Assembly (NCBI GenBank): GCA_018402485.1
Contig: JAGYIY010000003.1
Location: 1-64,000, forward strand
Source of the DNA: Roseivirga sp.
Lineage (GTDB): Bacteria > Bacteroidota > Bacteroidia > Cytophagales > Cyclobacteriaceae
Reading direction: 5' to 3'
Length of the DNA: 64,000 nucleotides
Numbering within the stretch: position 1 is the stretch's first letter; each line of letters opens with the position of its first letter. Both the position numbers and the translations under genes were made by a program. This document shows positions 9,620 through 18,822 of this stretch, piece after piece. The notes beneath the pieces are model-generated. The model made no database searches. It was not told the DNA's origin and saw only the letters and a program-made list of their open reading frames with translations.

Positions 9620-10421
9620 GTAAAGGTTGCAAAAGGTGCTCAGGTGAATGGTAGGCTCGCCCTTCAAAAGAAGTGAAAAATCGAATACCTGATGCGTTGG
9701 TCGTAAACAGCGTGTCGGCTTCCTTCAGCACCGATGGTATTGTCAATACTTCTATAATGGGTTGCCCTTGAGCCTCCCACGTGTTGATCAGGTGCTTTCT
9801 CAAAATACCTTCAATGCAACCACTGCTTAATTTTGGTGTGAAAATTTTATCTTCCTTAGACCAGAATAGGTTGGAAGTGTGTGTTTCCGAAAGATGGCCG
9901 TTTTGGTCCAATAAGATGATGTCATCCCAGTCTTGTTCATCCATCTCTTTTCCGGCCAGTACGTAATGCAAGGCATTGGTGGTTTTGGCAAAGCTAATGG
10001 GCGAGAAATGATTACGGTAGTGTTTTGAAACCCCCATTTCTCCTCCCGCTCTAAAAAAAGGTAAATTTTGTTGCTGAACTTCAATTAAAAAGGAACTTTC
10101 TGCAGATACTGGGGCATACTTTCCCCCTGCTTCTCGCCATAGGGTTAGTTTAGTACGAATTCTTCCCGAAAGACCATTTGTATCTGCCAATCCATTGATC
10201 TGCTGCTCAATATATTTTTTATTGAACGGCTGAGGAAAATTTAAGCCCATCACTTGACAGCCTCTACTTAATCGATCCAAATGTTCATTGACGAGGTTTA
10301 TTTCATCGGGTCCTGTAACAATGGTTTCGAAGAGTGCGTCTCCATAACAGAAACTACGGTTATTAAAAGACAGTGAAAGGTCGTTGACCGAAAGTACTCG
10401 TGAGTTATATATGACTTTCAT
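9597..10421 (-). CDS. Class IV aminotransferase / aminodeoxychorismate lyase-like
   Basis: This 274-residue PLP enzyme belongs to fold type IV. The N-terminal [11 protein letters not shown] is the family's opening motif. The Schiff-base lysine is Lys146 (SFAKTTNA), the PLP-contact Glu179 is in [10 protein letters not shown], and SGCIEGILR follows. Candidates are aminodeoxychorismate lyase (PabC, folate synthesis), branched-chain aminotransferase and D-amino-acid aminotransferase. The short length and the convergent position next to thyA weakly favour the PabC-like assignment, but specificity cannot be read from these motifs. The stop lies inside thyA. Confidence 0.82.
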   Translation of the reverse strand: MKVIYNSRVLSVNDLSLSFNNRSFCYGDALFETIVTGPDEINLVNEHLDRLSRGCQVMGLNFPQPFNKKYIEQQINGLADTNGLSGRIRTKLTLWREAGGKYAPVSAESSFLIEVQQQNLPFFRAGGEMGVSKHYRNHFSPISFAKTTNALHYVLAGKEMDEQDWDDIILLDQNGHLSETHTSNLFWSKEDKIFTPKLSSGCIEGILRKHLINTWEAQGQPIIEVLTIPSVLKEADTLFTTNASGIRFFTSFEGRAYHSPEHLLQPLLKQLPGL

Positions 10422-10502
10422 GGATGTTATTCACCATTTAAACTTTTCAAAATCGCTTCAAATTTTAAATTAATTACATTCGGCACGTAAGTTACAATAA
10501 GT

Positions 10503-11180
10503 ATGGGAGAGCAAAGTAGTGTTTTTGATATGATCGGCCCTGTGATGATTGGCCCTTCTAGCTCGCACACCGCAGGTGTGGTACGTATTGGACGCGTAGC
10601 ACGAAAAATATTGGGCAACTCGCCCGATTTGGCAGAGATTACTTTTTATAATTCTTTCGCCCGAACGTATGAAGGACATGGAAGCGATAAAGCGATTATT
10701 GCCGGATTGATGGATTATAAAACAGATGATAATCGCATCAGAACTTCCTTTGAAGAAGCTAGTGCAGCCAATTTTCAATTCAAATTTCGTTCCGTAGGGA
10801 ATTCATCGACCATGCACCCTAATACCGTAAAGGTAAAAGCCATAAAAGGAGCGCGCGAAATCGAAGTCATTGGCGAAAGTAGAGGAGGAGGCGTAATAAA
10901 AATTACGGAGTTTAATGGTTTTAATGTAGGTATCAACGCCAATATGAATACCATGATACTGCTGGCTAATGATAAAAAAGGGGCCATTGCATTTATCGCT
11001 ACTATTTTAGCGAATGACGAATGTAACATTGCTTCAATGTCTGTCAACCGTAAGGGTAAAAATGAAAAGGCTTGTCACGTAATTGAAATGGACTCTAAAC
11101 CACCCGCCATTACGGTGGATTATCTCAAACATTTACCTTGGGTGAACGAAGTTATTTTTATACCGGATATAGATTTTTAA
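10503..11180 (+). CDS. sdaAB: L-serine ammonia-lyase, iron-sulfur type, beta subunit
   Basis: The enzyme deaminates L-serine to pyruvate and ammonia. This 225-residue subunit has the SDH_beta signature MIGPVMIGPSSSHTAG near the N-terminus. A C-terminal ACT domain follows (about 150-225, with ATILANDECNIASMSVNR), thought to sense serine. The catalytic alpha subunit with the Fe-S cysteines is not in the window, so this is a split two-subunit form. It appears to head an operon with the TolC gene 4 bases downstream. Confidence 0.93.
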   Translation: MGEQSSVFDMIGPVMIGPSSSHTAGVVRIGRVARKILGNSPDLAEITFYNSFARTYEGHGSDKAIIAGLMDYKTDDNRIRTSFEEASAANFQFKFRSVGNSSTMHPNTVKVKAIKGAREIEVIGESRGGGVIKITEFNGFNVGINANMNTMILLANDKKGAIAFIATILANDECNIASMSVNRKGKNEKACHVIEMDSKPPAITVDYLKHLPWVNEVIFIPDIDF

Positions 11181-11184
11181 AAAT

Positions 11185-12657
11185 ATGCAAATACTCAAAA
11201 TGAAAACAATAGGGTCATTACTGCTATTCTTATTATCTCCTTTGCTTTGTGCACAGGAGAATGCAGAGAATTCAGATAAGGTTTGGACACTCGAGGAGTG
11301 TATCAATTATGCCTGGGAAAACAACCTCAATATCCGAGGTAGCCAGCTAGATCAGTTGAACAATGAAATTACCTTGAAGCAATCTAAGTTTGACCTGCTT
11401 CCAAATTTATCAGCGGGCGGAAGTGTCGGTAAATCTTTTGGTCGTACCATTGATCCTGTGTCAAACTCCTTTGTGAGTAGAGACTTCCTCAGTGGAGGAA
11501 TTTCTGCCAATTCTAATGTTACCGTTTATCAGGGCGGTAGGTTAAGAAACACCATCAAAAGGAACGAATTAAACCTACAGGCAGGGCAGTATGATGTACA
11601 GAAATCGCAAAATGATGTAGCCCTCGATGTAGCTTCTCGCTACCTCACGGTTCTATTAAACGCAGAGCAACTGGAAAATAGTAAATACCAGCTAGAGGTA
11701 ACTCAGGCCCAACTCGAACAAACACTTATATTGGTTGAGGCAGGTTCGCTTCCTTACAGTAACCAATTAGATTTAGAATCACAGGTGGCTTCTAACGAAG
11801 TACAGGTGGTAAATGCAGAAAATAATTACACCATCTCATTGCTAAACCTCAAGCAAAGCATGCAAATGCCTGCTGAACTTACTTTAAACATTGAACAGCC
11901 CGACATCGATATATCCGGTTTATCTCTTACGGGAATCATGAATGTGAATGATGTTTTTGAGATAGCTCAGGAGACCATGCCAGAAGTGAAGAGTTCAAAG
12001 CTTGTTATTGAAAGTCGCGGAATAGAAGAAAAGATTGCCAAAGCAGCTTTCTTACCAACATTGAGTGTAAGCGGAAGCTTAACAACCAATTACTCCGACC
12101 AATCCAGGCAATTAATTGGTACCCAGGTGTTTAATATTCCTGCAAGTCCTATTGGCTTTGTTCAAGGTACCAATAATGTCGTTTTATCTAATCCGCAAAC
12201 ACAAGAAAGGCCACTGTTTAGTGATGATTATAGTGCTTTTAATCAGTTTGAAGATAACTTAGGCCAATCGGTTAGGGTTAATTTGAATATTCCGATTTTT
12301 AGTAAACTGAGTAATACCACCAACTTACAGCGTGCGCAGATCAACAAACAACGGGCTGAAATAACTGCGCAGAATGTAACGAATCAACTGCGTCAAAGCA
12401 TTGAATCGGCACATAACAATGCCATTGCGAGTTTAAAATCTTATGAGGCTTCGCAGAAACGAGTGGCTTCCTTAGAGGAGTCTTTCCGAGCCACGCAGGA
12501 GCGTTATAATGTTGGTCAATCGAGCTTTGTCGATTTTCAAATCGCTAATAACAATCTTTTTGCAGCTCGAACAGATCTGCTTAGGGCTAAGTACGAATAT
12601 ATTTTTAGGGTCAAAATCCTAGACTTTTATCTAGGCAATTCAATCACATTAGAATAA
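11185..12657 (+). CDS. TolC family outer-membrane efflux protein
   Basis: The 490-residue protein has a signal peptide ending at LLCAQ. Two long alpha-helical coiled halves follow, with the repeated outer-membrane-efflux pattern (for example WTLEECINYAWENNLNIRG at the start, and RATQERYNVGQSSFVDFQIANN near the end). Trimers form the outer-membrane/periplasmic channel of tripartite pumps. The adaptor gene follows after 7 bases. An alternative ATG at 11200 would also give a good signal peptide. No inner-membrane permease is adjacent, so its pump type is open. Confidence 0.93.
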   Translation: MQILKMKTIGSLLLFLLSPLLCAQENAENSDKVWTLEECINYAWENNLNIRGSQLDQLNNEITLKQSKFDLLPNLSAGGSVGKSFGRTIDPVSNSFVSRDFLSGGISANSNVTVYQGGRLRNTIKRNELNLQAGQYDVQKSQNDVALDVASRYLTVLLNAEQLENSKYQLEVTQAQLEQTLILVEAGSLPYSNQLDLESQVASNEVQVVNAENNYTISLLNLKQSMQMPAELTLNIEQPDIDISGLSLTGIMNVNDVFEIAQETMPEVKSSKLVIESRGIEEKIAKAAFLPTLSVSGSLTTNYSDQSRQLIGTQVFNIPASPIGFVQGTNNVVLSNPQTQERPLFSDDYSAFNQFEDNLGQSVRVNLNIPIFSKLSNTTNLQRAQINKQRAEITAQNVTNQLRQSIESAHNNAIASLKSYEASQKRVASLEESFRATQERYNVGQSSFVDFQIANNNLFAARTDLLRAKYEYIFRVKILDFYLGNSITLE

Positions 12658-12664
12658 ACAAAAC

Positions 12665-14035
12665 ATGGTTAACAAAAAGAAAAAAGGGTCGAATAAAGTC
12701 ATTTGGGTTTTACTCATTGTAGTAGTAGCCATTTTGATTTTCGCAGTCATTGCTAAACAAGCTGGCGTTATTGGGGGGCCTAATACACTAGAGGTGCAAC
12801 TTTCTAAAGTAAAGAAGGCAACAATCATTGAAAAGGTTACCGCTTCGGGAGTGGTACAACCTATTACCGAAGTGCCATTAAGTCCGGATGTGGCAGGGGA
12901 AATTATTGAGTTGAATGTTGAAGAGGGTGATTATGTGAACGAGGGTATGATTTTGGTAAAAATTAGACCTGATAACTTACAGTCAGCTTTGGATCGTGCA
13001 CGTGCTAACTTAAACCAACAGCTGGCGAATTTAGCCTCTTCAAAAGCAGATAAAGCAAGGAGTGAAGCTCAATTGGAACAATCAAGGTTGGCCTATGAAA
13101 GAGCTAAAACCTTGAATGCGAAAAAGGTAACTTCAGACGCTGATTTGGAAACAGCAGAGTCTAACTACTTAACGGCTAAGTTTAACTTAGAAGCAGCTGT
13201 GGAACGTGTAAAAGCTGCAGAATTTACCATCAAATCAAGTCAAGCTACGGTAGACGAAGCTGCAGAGAATGTTCGCCTAACGGTTGTAAGATCGCCCATG
13301 TCTGGTACAGTTTCTAAACTGGATGTGGAGAAAGGTGAGCGCGTGGTAGGTACACAGCAAATGGCAGGTACAGAAATGATGCGCATTGCCAACCTGAATG
13401 AAATGGAGGTTGAAGTAGATGTGAACGAGAATGACATCATTCGAGTACACATTGGTGATACTGCCGAAATTGATGTGGATTCCTATTCGCAAATGGAAAA
13501 GAAATTCAGTGGGGTGGTAACGGCCATAGCCAATACAGCCAACGCCAGAACCTCTCCCGACGCGGTTACGGAGTTCAAGGTAAAGATTAAAATATTCAAT
13601 GATAGCTTTGGTGAATTAAGTCCAGAAGTCCAGACCAACTCTCCTTTTAGACCTGGAATGACAGCTAGCGTCGAAATTTTCACTACAACAAGAGCAAATG
13701 TCTTATCCGTTCCTTTATCTGCTGTAACAACAAGAATTCCAGGTATGATGCCAATTACCGGTGATGAAAGTGATGATGAAGGTGCCTTTCAGGCTTCTAA
13801 TACTACCGCATCTGATCAGAAAGTGAAGGAAGTGGTTTTTGTAAATGATGGTGGAGTAGCCAAAATGGTTGAGGTGACAACCGGAATTAGCGATTTTGAT
13901 AATATCGAAATTCTTTCTGGGTTAAATGAGGGTGATGAGATTGTTTCGGGTCCATTCTTTGTCGTTTCAAAGCGCATCAAGGAGGGTGACCTCATTGAGG
14001 CAAAACCAGCATCAAAACCCATGAGCATGCAATAA
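12665..14035 (+). CDS. Efflux periplasmic adaptor (HlyD/MacA-like)
   Basis: A membrane anchor (about 10-28) is followed by a lipoyl-like half-motif (GEIIELNVEEGDYVNEGMIL), a long coiled-coil hairpin (about 100-200) and the second lipoyl half. A beta-barrel region then starts around MRIANLNEMEVEVDVNE. This is the membrane-fusion protein that joins an inner-membrane transporter to TolC. An acidic low-complexity insert (about 360-385) sits in the C-terminal domain. The anchor instead of a lipobox, plus the overall length, resemble MacA-type adaptors of ABC pumps, but the partner permease is not in this operon, which ends with a terminator. Confidence 0.92.
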   Translation: MVNKKKKGSNKVIWVLLIVVVAILIFAVIAKQAGVIGGPNTLEVQLSKVKKATIIEKVTASGVVQPITEVPLSPDVAGEIIELNVEEGDYVNEGMILVKIRPDNLQSALDRARANLNQQLANLASSKADKARSEAQLEQSRLAYERAKTLNAKKVTSDADLETAESNYLTAKFNLEAAVERVKAAEFTIKSSQATVDEAAENVRLTVVRSPMSGTVSKLDVEKGERVVGTQQMAGTEMMRIANLNEMEVEVDVNENDIIRVHIGDTAEIDVDSYSQMEKKFSGVVTAIANTANARTSPDAVTEFKVKIKIFNDSFGELSPEVQTNSPFRPGMTASVEIFTTTRANVLSVPLSAVTTRIPGMMPITGDESDDEGAFQASNTTASDQKVKEVVFVNDGGVAKMVEVTTGISDFDNIEILSGLNEGDEIVSGPFFVVSKRIKEGDLIEAKPASKPMSMQ

Positions 14036-14068
14036 CAGCACCTTTCTACCCGAACAGAATTCAAAAGA

Positions 14069-14100
14069 GGCTTCTTTCCGAAAGTAGAGAAGCCATTTTT
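14069..14100 (+). terminator. Rho-independent terminator after the TolC/adaptor operon
   Basis: A 7-bp perfect stem (GGCTTCT at 14069-14075, AGAAGCC at 14088-14094) is followed by ATTTTT. It lies 34 bases after the adaptor stop codon and closes the sdaAB-tolC-adaptor unit. Confidence 0.8.
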
Positions 14101-14439
14101 GTACACTTTTCTTTAGGATACTTAAGTCGATAAGTACTCATTCACCGAGGGTGAATGGTGAAAAGGAAGGGCTGAGATGTTCTGCACTTTGTCTCTGTTA
14201 GGGGAAATGGGTGGGCTCCTATTGCGTTTGGCCTTTGCGTTTTCCTATCAACAATGAAGAGTACCATAAATACTGGTCGGAACAAACGATGGCCAAAGAA
14301 AGAAAATCACTCCAGTTTAGCATGGGCGTTTCAGTTTTCTTTGAATGCATCCAACCCAACAATGCCCTTGGCCATTGTTGGAATCTGCCTACCCACCTTC
14401 CAGTCGGTATGATGAAGTAAAAATAAAATAGGCATCACA
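14101..14439. other. Intergenic gap, no gene seen
   Basis: This stretch lies between two terminators that face each other. A 69-codon frame at 14211-14420 lacks any recognisable domain or signal and is judged non-coding. No repeat or RNA gene was found here. Confidence 0.5.
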
Positions 14440-14471
14440 TAAAAAAATCTCCAATCCTGCGGACGGAGATT
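14440..14471 (-). terminator. Rho-independent terminator after tRNA-Arg
   Basis: Read on the minus strand, AATCTCC pairs with GGAGATT across a 12-base loop, followed by an uninterrupted T run. It starts 5 bases past the tRNA 3' end and probably terminates the sucC/tRNA transcript. Confidence 0.78.
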
Positions 14472-14475
14472 AAAG

Positions 14476-14549
14476 TGCACCCGGAAGGAGTCGAACCCTC
14501 AACCCCCAGAGCCGAAATCTGGTGCTCTATCCAGTTGAGCTACGGGTGC
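14476..14549 (-). tRNA. tRNA-Arg (anticodon TCG)
   Basis: The minus strand folds into a complete 74-base cloverleaf. It has a 7-bp acceptor stem (GCACCCG/CGGGTGC), a GCTC/GAGC D stem, a CCAGA/TCTGG anticodon stem with loop TTTCGGC, and a T stem with one G-T pair and a TTCGACT loop. The anticodon TCG reads arginine CGA (and probably other CGN) codons. The CCA end is not encoded. It lies 20 bases downstream of sucC on the same strand. Confidence 0.95.
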
Positions 14550-14569
14550 AAGTAAAAACAATGAAAAGA

Positions 14570-15781
14570 TTAAGACATGGCCTTGCTTACAGCATCTGCA
14601 GCATCTTTCAATAAAATAGCTGCTTGTACATCTAAGCCACTCTCTTTAATAATTTCTGCCGCCTCTTCTGCATTGGTTCCTTGTAGTCTCACAATGATTG
14701 GAATATCGATGTTACCAATCTTCTTGTAAGCTTCCACTACACCATTGGCTACGCGATCGCATCTAACAATACCTCCAAAAATATTAATCAATATGGCTTT
14801 TACATTCGGGTCTCTTAAAATGATACGGAAGCCTGCTTCTACTGTTTTAGCATTGGCTGAACCACCCACATCTAGGAAATTGGCAGGCTCACCACCCGAT
14901 AATTTAATGATATCCATCGTAGCCATGGCTAAACCCGCACCATTTACCATACAACCTACATTACCATCAAGCTTAACATAACTTAAACCATGTTTACCCG
15001 CTTCCACTTCGGCTGGATCTTCTTCTTCAATATCGCGTAGTTCTACGAGGTCAGGGTGACGGAAAAGTCCGTTATCATCTAAATTTACCTTGGCATCTAC
15101 CGCAAGGATTTGGTCGTCAGAAGTTTTTAAAACCGGGTTGATTTCAAATTGTGAAGCATCTGATTGATCGTAGGCTTTGTAAAGTGAAAAAATGAACTTA
15201 ACCATCTCTTTGAAAGCCGTGCCTTCTAGCCCTAGTTTAAAAGCTACTTTTCTTGCCTGAAAGCCTTGAAGACCCACCTTGGGGTCAATCCACTCTTTAA
15301 TGATTTTTTCCGGAGTTTCTTCTGCAACGGTTTCAATGTCCATTCCACCTTCTGTGGAGGCCATAATTACATTACAACCCTTTGCACGGTCGAGTAAAAT
15401 AGATAAATAATATTCTTTAGGCTCACTAGCACCTGGATAATAAACATCTTGAGCAATCAAGACTTTATTTACCTTTTTACCCTCTTCTCCCGTTTGGTGC
15501 GTCACCAATGTGCCTCCAAGTATGGCTTCCGCTTTTGGCTTTACTTCGTCTAAACTTTTCGCTAAAACAACACCATTAGACCCTGTTTCTTGTACTTTGC
15601 CCTTTCCTCTACCACCGGCATGGATTTGTGCTTTCACCACAAACCACTCAGTACCCGTGCTTTCGTTCAGTTTTTTGGCGGCTGCAACGGCCTCGTCACC
15701 ATTTTCAGCAACAATACCCTCTTGGATTTTGACCTGAAAGCTCTTTAATAATTCTTTGGCTTGATATTCGTGGATGTTCAT
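14570..15781 (-). CDS. sucC: Succinyl-CoA ligase (ADP-forming) beta subunit
   Basis: This TCA-cycle subunit couples succinyl-CoA cleavage to nucleoside triphosphate formation and is a partner of SucD (not in the window). The 403 residues include the opening [12 protein letters not shown], the ATP-grasp loop GGRGKGKVQ, the metal/phosphate region, and the C-terminal [16 protein letters not shown] and [13 protein letters not shown]. It is slightly longer than the E. coli protein, as in other Bacteroidota. sucD is not adjacent, so the two subunits are encoded apart, while a tRNA-Arg follows at once. Confidence 0.97.
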   Translation of the reverse strand: MNIHEYQAKELLKSFQVKIQEGIVAENGDEAVAAAKKLNESTGTEWFVVKAQIHAGGRGKGKVQETGSNGVVLAKSLDEVKPKAEAILGGTLVTHQTGEEGKKVNKVLIAQDVYYPGASEPKEYYLSILLDRAKGCNVIMASTEGGMDIETVAEETPEKIIKEWIDPKVGLQGFQARKVAFKLGLEGTAFKEMVKFIFSLYKAYDQSDASQFEINPVLKTSDDQILAVDAKVNLDDNGLFRHPDLVELRDIEEEDPAEVEAGKHGLSYVKLDGNVGCMVNGAGLAMATMDIIKLSGGEPANFLDVGGSANAKTVEAGFRIILRDPNVKAILINIFGGIVRCDRVANGVVEAYKKIGNIDIPIIVRLQGTNAEEAAEIIKESGLDVQAAILLKDAADAVSKAMS

Positions 15782-15892
15782 TTGCTAGAAATTTGATGCG
15801 AAACTAAATCTTTGCGGCTATAATAACAAGCAAAAGCCACAGATTACATCGCCTTTTTCTATTCCTTTCTTTCATTTTGCGTAAGTTTGAAA

Positions 15893-16564
15893 ATGATGTC
15901 TGATTCTTTACTCGTTGCTAGGAAAATGGCCAAGTCTTATGGTGACTTGCAGGTGTTGAAGTCTATTGATTTGTCTATCAATGCCCAAGAGGTGGTAAGT
16001 ATTGTAGGGGCAAGTGGTACAGGCAAAAGTACGCTATTGCATATTTTAGGTACACTAGACTTACCAGATTCAGGAGATTTAATCATCCGCGGACAAAAAC
16101 CATCGGCCATGAACACGCGTCAATTGGCCAGATTCAGGAATCGAGAAATAGGCTTTGTTTTTCAATTCCATAACTTATTACCTGAATTTTCGGCTTTGGA
16201 AAATGTATGTTTACCGGGGTTTATAGGTCAGCAAGAAGAAGCCAAAGTACGTAGTAAGGCCAAAGCATTATTAGATCAATTGGGTTTAGCAGACAGAATG
16301 CATCATAAGCCTTCTGAATTATCGGGAGGAGAGCAGCAGAGAGCATCAGTGGCACGCGCATTGATCAACGATCCACAGCTTATTTTTGCTGATGAACCGA
16401 GTGGTAACTTAGATGCTAAAAATGCAGAGCAACTTCATGAATTATTCTTTCAACTCAGAAAAGAGCTTAAAAAGACTTTTGTGATTGTAACACATAACCA
16501 GGCTTTAGCCGCTTTGTCCGACCGTCAACTAGAAATTAAAGATGGGCTTATCTTGTCCGCTTAG
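15893..16564 (+). CDS. ABC transporter ATP-binding protein (LolD/MacB-like)
   Basis: A complete nucleotide-binding domain is visible: Walker A GASGTGKST, Q-loop FVFQFHNLLPEFSALEN, signature LSGGEQQRASVARAL, Walker B LIFADEPSGNLD and the switch His in VTHN. The sequence around the Q-loop and the length place it in the LolD/FtsE/MacB ATPase group, which drives lipoprotein release or MacB-type export. No permease gene is adjacent. ATG 15893 was chosen (ATG 15896 also possible). The 3' end overlaps the convergent gene by 17 bases. Confidence 0.9.
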   Translation: MMSDSLLVARKMAKSYGDLQVLKSIDLSINAQEVVSIVGASGTGKSTLLHILGTLDLPDSGDLIIRGQKPSAMNTRQLARFRNREIGFVFQFHNLLPEFSALENVCLPGFIGQQEEAKVRSKAKALLDQLGLADRMHHKPSELSGGEQQRASVARALINDPQLIFADEPSGNLDAKNAEQLHELFFQLRKELKKTFVIVTHNQALAALSDRQLEIKDGLILSA

Positions 16565-17420
16565 CTACCCTACACTGGATTGATGACTTTCCGTATAAAG
16601 ATTTAGGGAGGTAAAATGCTAATCTGAAACCAATCCTCAGGTAAGCGTCATTGGTTCCATCTCCTCTTGGTGTACCTGCCGGTAAAGCATCTACAGGTGG
16701 GTTTAATGCTGTGCGTGGATCGGATAGCAAACCTAAAGTAGATGCATCAACCCCTTGTGTATCGTTAAAGGAGGCAGGGTCTCGATAGACGCCTGAAACA
16801 TCATCTAGGTACCCCGTAAGGGCAAGGGTGTACTGAATATCGATTTGTAAATCTACATTTCGACTGATAAAGAAATTAGAGCCAATGCCCACAGGAACGG
16901 CCAAGGCCAGTCCCCCATATTGAACACCTTCTAATGTAAGTGGTCGTAACTCATAGTTTGCTCCATTCAATTCTGCCATTGGGTTATTACTAGTAACCCC
17001 AATGCCCAAATGAAAATAGGGATTAGCAAAGGCTCTATCTTTATAACCTGATGCAGGATGTCGAAAAAGATAGTACATGCCTTGTACAACAAATTCTGCA
17101 TTAGTCGCATTGAAATTTAGGTTACGCACTTGGTGCTCAGGGATATCAGATAGCGAATCATCGGCTTGAATTTTATAAATACTCAATGCTGTTCTCAGTG
17201 CTATTCGATCGGTCATCATATGTTCATAACCCAATGAAATACTTCCACCAAACTGAAAATTACCATTTGCAGCGCTACGCAATTCGCCGAAATACGTATT
17301 CAGACCAAAACCAATAGATGCCTTGGAAATTCTGTCAAAATCGCCCGTTGTAACATATTGCTGGCTGTAAACGGTGAAAGGCAAAAGAAATATTAGCGCG
17401 ATGAAGAAAGCTTTTTTCAT
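16548..17420 (-). CDS. Outer-membrane beta-barrel protein, function unknown
   Basis: A signal peptide (MKKAFFIALIFLLPFTVYSQ) is followed by strand-rich sequence with aromatic girdles, typical of a small Bacteroidota outer-membrane barrel (about 290 residues). Recognisable pieces are GFGLNTYFGELR near the start and YLRIGFRLAFYLPKSLYG near the end. I cannot assign a named family with confidence; DUF6089-like porin-family proteins are the nearest match from memory. A further ATG at 17444 would add eight residues before the signal peptide. It lies alone, with the peroxiredoxin gene upstream on the same strand. Confidence 0.72.
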   Translation of the reverse strand: MKKAFFIALIFLLPFTVYSQQYVTTGDFDRISKASIGFGLNTYFGELRSAANGNFQFGGSISLGYEHMMTDRIALRTALSIYKIQADDSLSDIPEHQVRNLNFNATNAEFVVQGMYYLFRHPASGYKDRAFANPYFHLGIGVTSNNPMAELNGANYELRPLTLEGVQYGGLALAVPVGIGSNFFISRNVDLQIDIQYTLALTGYLDDVSGVYRDPASFNDTQGVDASTLGLLSDPRTALNPPVDALPAGTPRGDGTNDAYLRIGFRLAFYLPKSLYGKSSIQCRVAKRTR

Positions 17421-17478
17421 GGGTAAGCTAGATATACGGTTCATGCAAATTTATTAATCCAACGTAGAATACACGCCT

Positions 17479-17922
17479 TTAATTACTTTTTAATTCATTT
17501 ATCATTTTTTCTATGTGCTTACTCGCTCCCAATAAATCGCTGTAGGTGGCTAATATCTTTTGGTTTTCATCAATAAGATAGGTTACCCTTTTGGGCATAT
17601 TGACAATAGGAATGAGGGCTTGATAGGCTTTGCAAACCGTACCTTTCAGGTCACTCAACAGGTTAAAAGGTAACTCATGTTTCTCTTTGAATCTGAGGTG
17701 CGAGTCTATGCTGTCTTTGCTAATGCCAAAAACATTGATTTTCAAGCCTTTGAAAAAGGAATGTTGGTCTCTGAAACTGCAGGCTTCTTCTGTACATCCC
17801 GGTGTAAAATCTTTAGGGTAAAAATAAATTATACAAGGTAGGTTCTCTGATAGCTTTATCCGCTTCCCCGATGTGCTCATCAGTTCAAAATCGGGTGCTT
17901 TGCTGTTCACTTTTAGGGCCAT
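17479..17922 (-). CDS. bcp: Thioredoxin-dependent peroxiredoxin, Bcp/PrxQ type
   Basis: This thiol peroxidase reduces H2O2 and organic hydroperoxides. The motif YPKDFTPGCTEEACSFRD holds the peroxidatic Cys and, five residues on, the resolving Cys, which is the Bcp/PrxQ atypical 2-Cys arrangement. The 147-residue length from ATG 17922 fits the family; an upstream ATG at 17949 would add nine residues without family support. It is divergent from the EamA transporter gene, with about 39 bases between starts. Confidence 0.92.
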   Translation of the reverse strand: MALKVNSKAPDFELMSTSGKRIKLSENLPCIIYFYPKDFTPGCTEEACSFRDQHSFFKGLKINVFGISKDSIDSHLRFKEKHELPFNLLSDLKGTVCKAYQALIPIVNMPKRVTYLIDENQKILATYSDLLGASKHIEKMINELKSN

Positions 17923-17961
17923 GGTTGCTTCGTTTATAAGTTCAATCATGCATCTTTGTGC

Positions 17962-18822
17962 ATGCTTTCTAAAGGGGTACTTTACATGATGCTAGCAACT
18001 TTTATTTTTGCCGTCATGAATGTATTGGTAAAGTTTTTACCGAACATCCCTGCCATAGAAATCATTTTATTCCGCTCTATTGTTTCGTTTTTTATGTCCG
18101 GAGTCGTACTGAAAGCCAAAGGTATTCCTTTATTGGGAAAAAACAGAAAAATACTTTTTTTCAGAGGCATTACTGGGGCTATCGCCTTGATGATGTTCTT
18201 TACCACTTTGCAACATATACCGCTAGCCAGTGCGGTAACCTTGATGTTCTTAGGACCTATTTTTACAACCATCATTGGTATTTGGTGGGTCAAAGAAAAA
18301 GTCATCCCCATACAATGGCTTTTTTTTGCATTAAGTTTTGCAGGTATTCTCATGATCAAGGGTTTTGACGCACGTATTTCTCCACTGATGGCTTTGCTGG
18401 GAGTAGGGGCTGCCTTTTTTTCGGGATTGGCTTATAACATGATTCGAAAATTGAAAACTTCAGAGCATCCCCTGGTGATTATTTTTTATTTTCCACTAGT
18501 TACTTTACCCATTGTAGGGGTTTACTCATTTTTTCATTGGGTGCAGCCTGTGGGTTGGGAATGGGTTTTGTTGCTTGGAGTAGGGGTTTTAACACAAATT
18601 GCACAGTATTTTATGACACGCGCTTATCAAACAGAAGAGCTTTCTAAAGTGGCCAACATTAACTTTATTGGTGTGATTTATGCCTTAGGTTTCGGCTTCT
18701 TCTTGTTCGATGAAACTTTTAATGTATTGACTTACCTCGGTATGGCTGGCGTAATGGCTGGCGTGATACTTAACGTATGGATCAAATTTAAAAAACAAAA
18801 AAATGAAACTCTATCACATTGA
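17962..18822 (+). CDS. DMT-superfamily transporter (EamA)
   Basis: About 286 residues contain ten hydrophobic helices in two homologous EamA halves. The first half has FAVMNVLVKFLPNIP and EIILFRSIVSFF, and the second has ARISPLMALLGVGAAFFSGLAYNMIRKL. EamA proteins export or import small metabolites; substrates range from amino acids to nucleotide sugars and cannot be inferred here. Its last 20 bases overlap the start of the PhzF gene, indicating a coupled two-gene operon. The earlier TTG at 17956 is less likely than ATG 17962. Confidence 0.9.
   Translation: MLSKGVLYMMLATFIFAVMNVLVKFLPNIPAIEIILFRSIVSFFMSGVVLKAKGIPLLGKNRKILFFRGITGAIALMMFFTTLQHIPLASAVTLMFLGPIFTTIIGIWWVKEKVIPIQWLFFALSFAGILMIKGFDARISPLMALLGVGAAFFSGLAYNMIRKLKTSEHPLVIIFYFPLVTLPIVGVYSFFHWVQPVGWEWVLLLGVGVLTQIAQYFMTRAYQTEELSKVANINFIGVIYALGFGFFLFDETFNVLTYLGMAGVMAGVILNVWIKFKKQKNETLSH

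Noticed and set aside
14211..14420. 69-codon frame between two terminators
   Set aside because: No recognisable family and low-complexity composition; judged chance opening.
15893..16564. ABC ATPase as the missing partner of the TolC/adaptor pair
   Set aside because: It is separated by a tRNA, sucC and two terminators, and no permease is present, so a functional link cannot be claimed.
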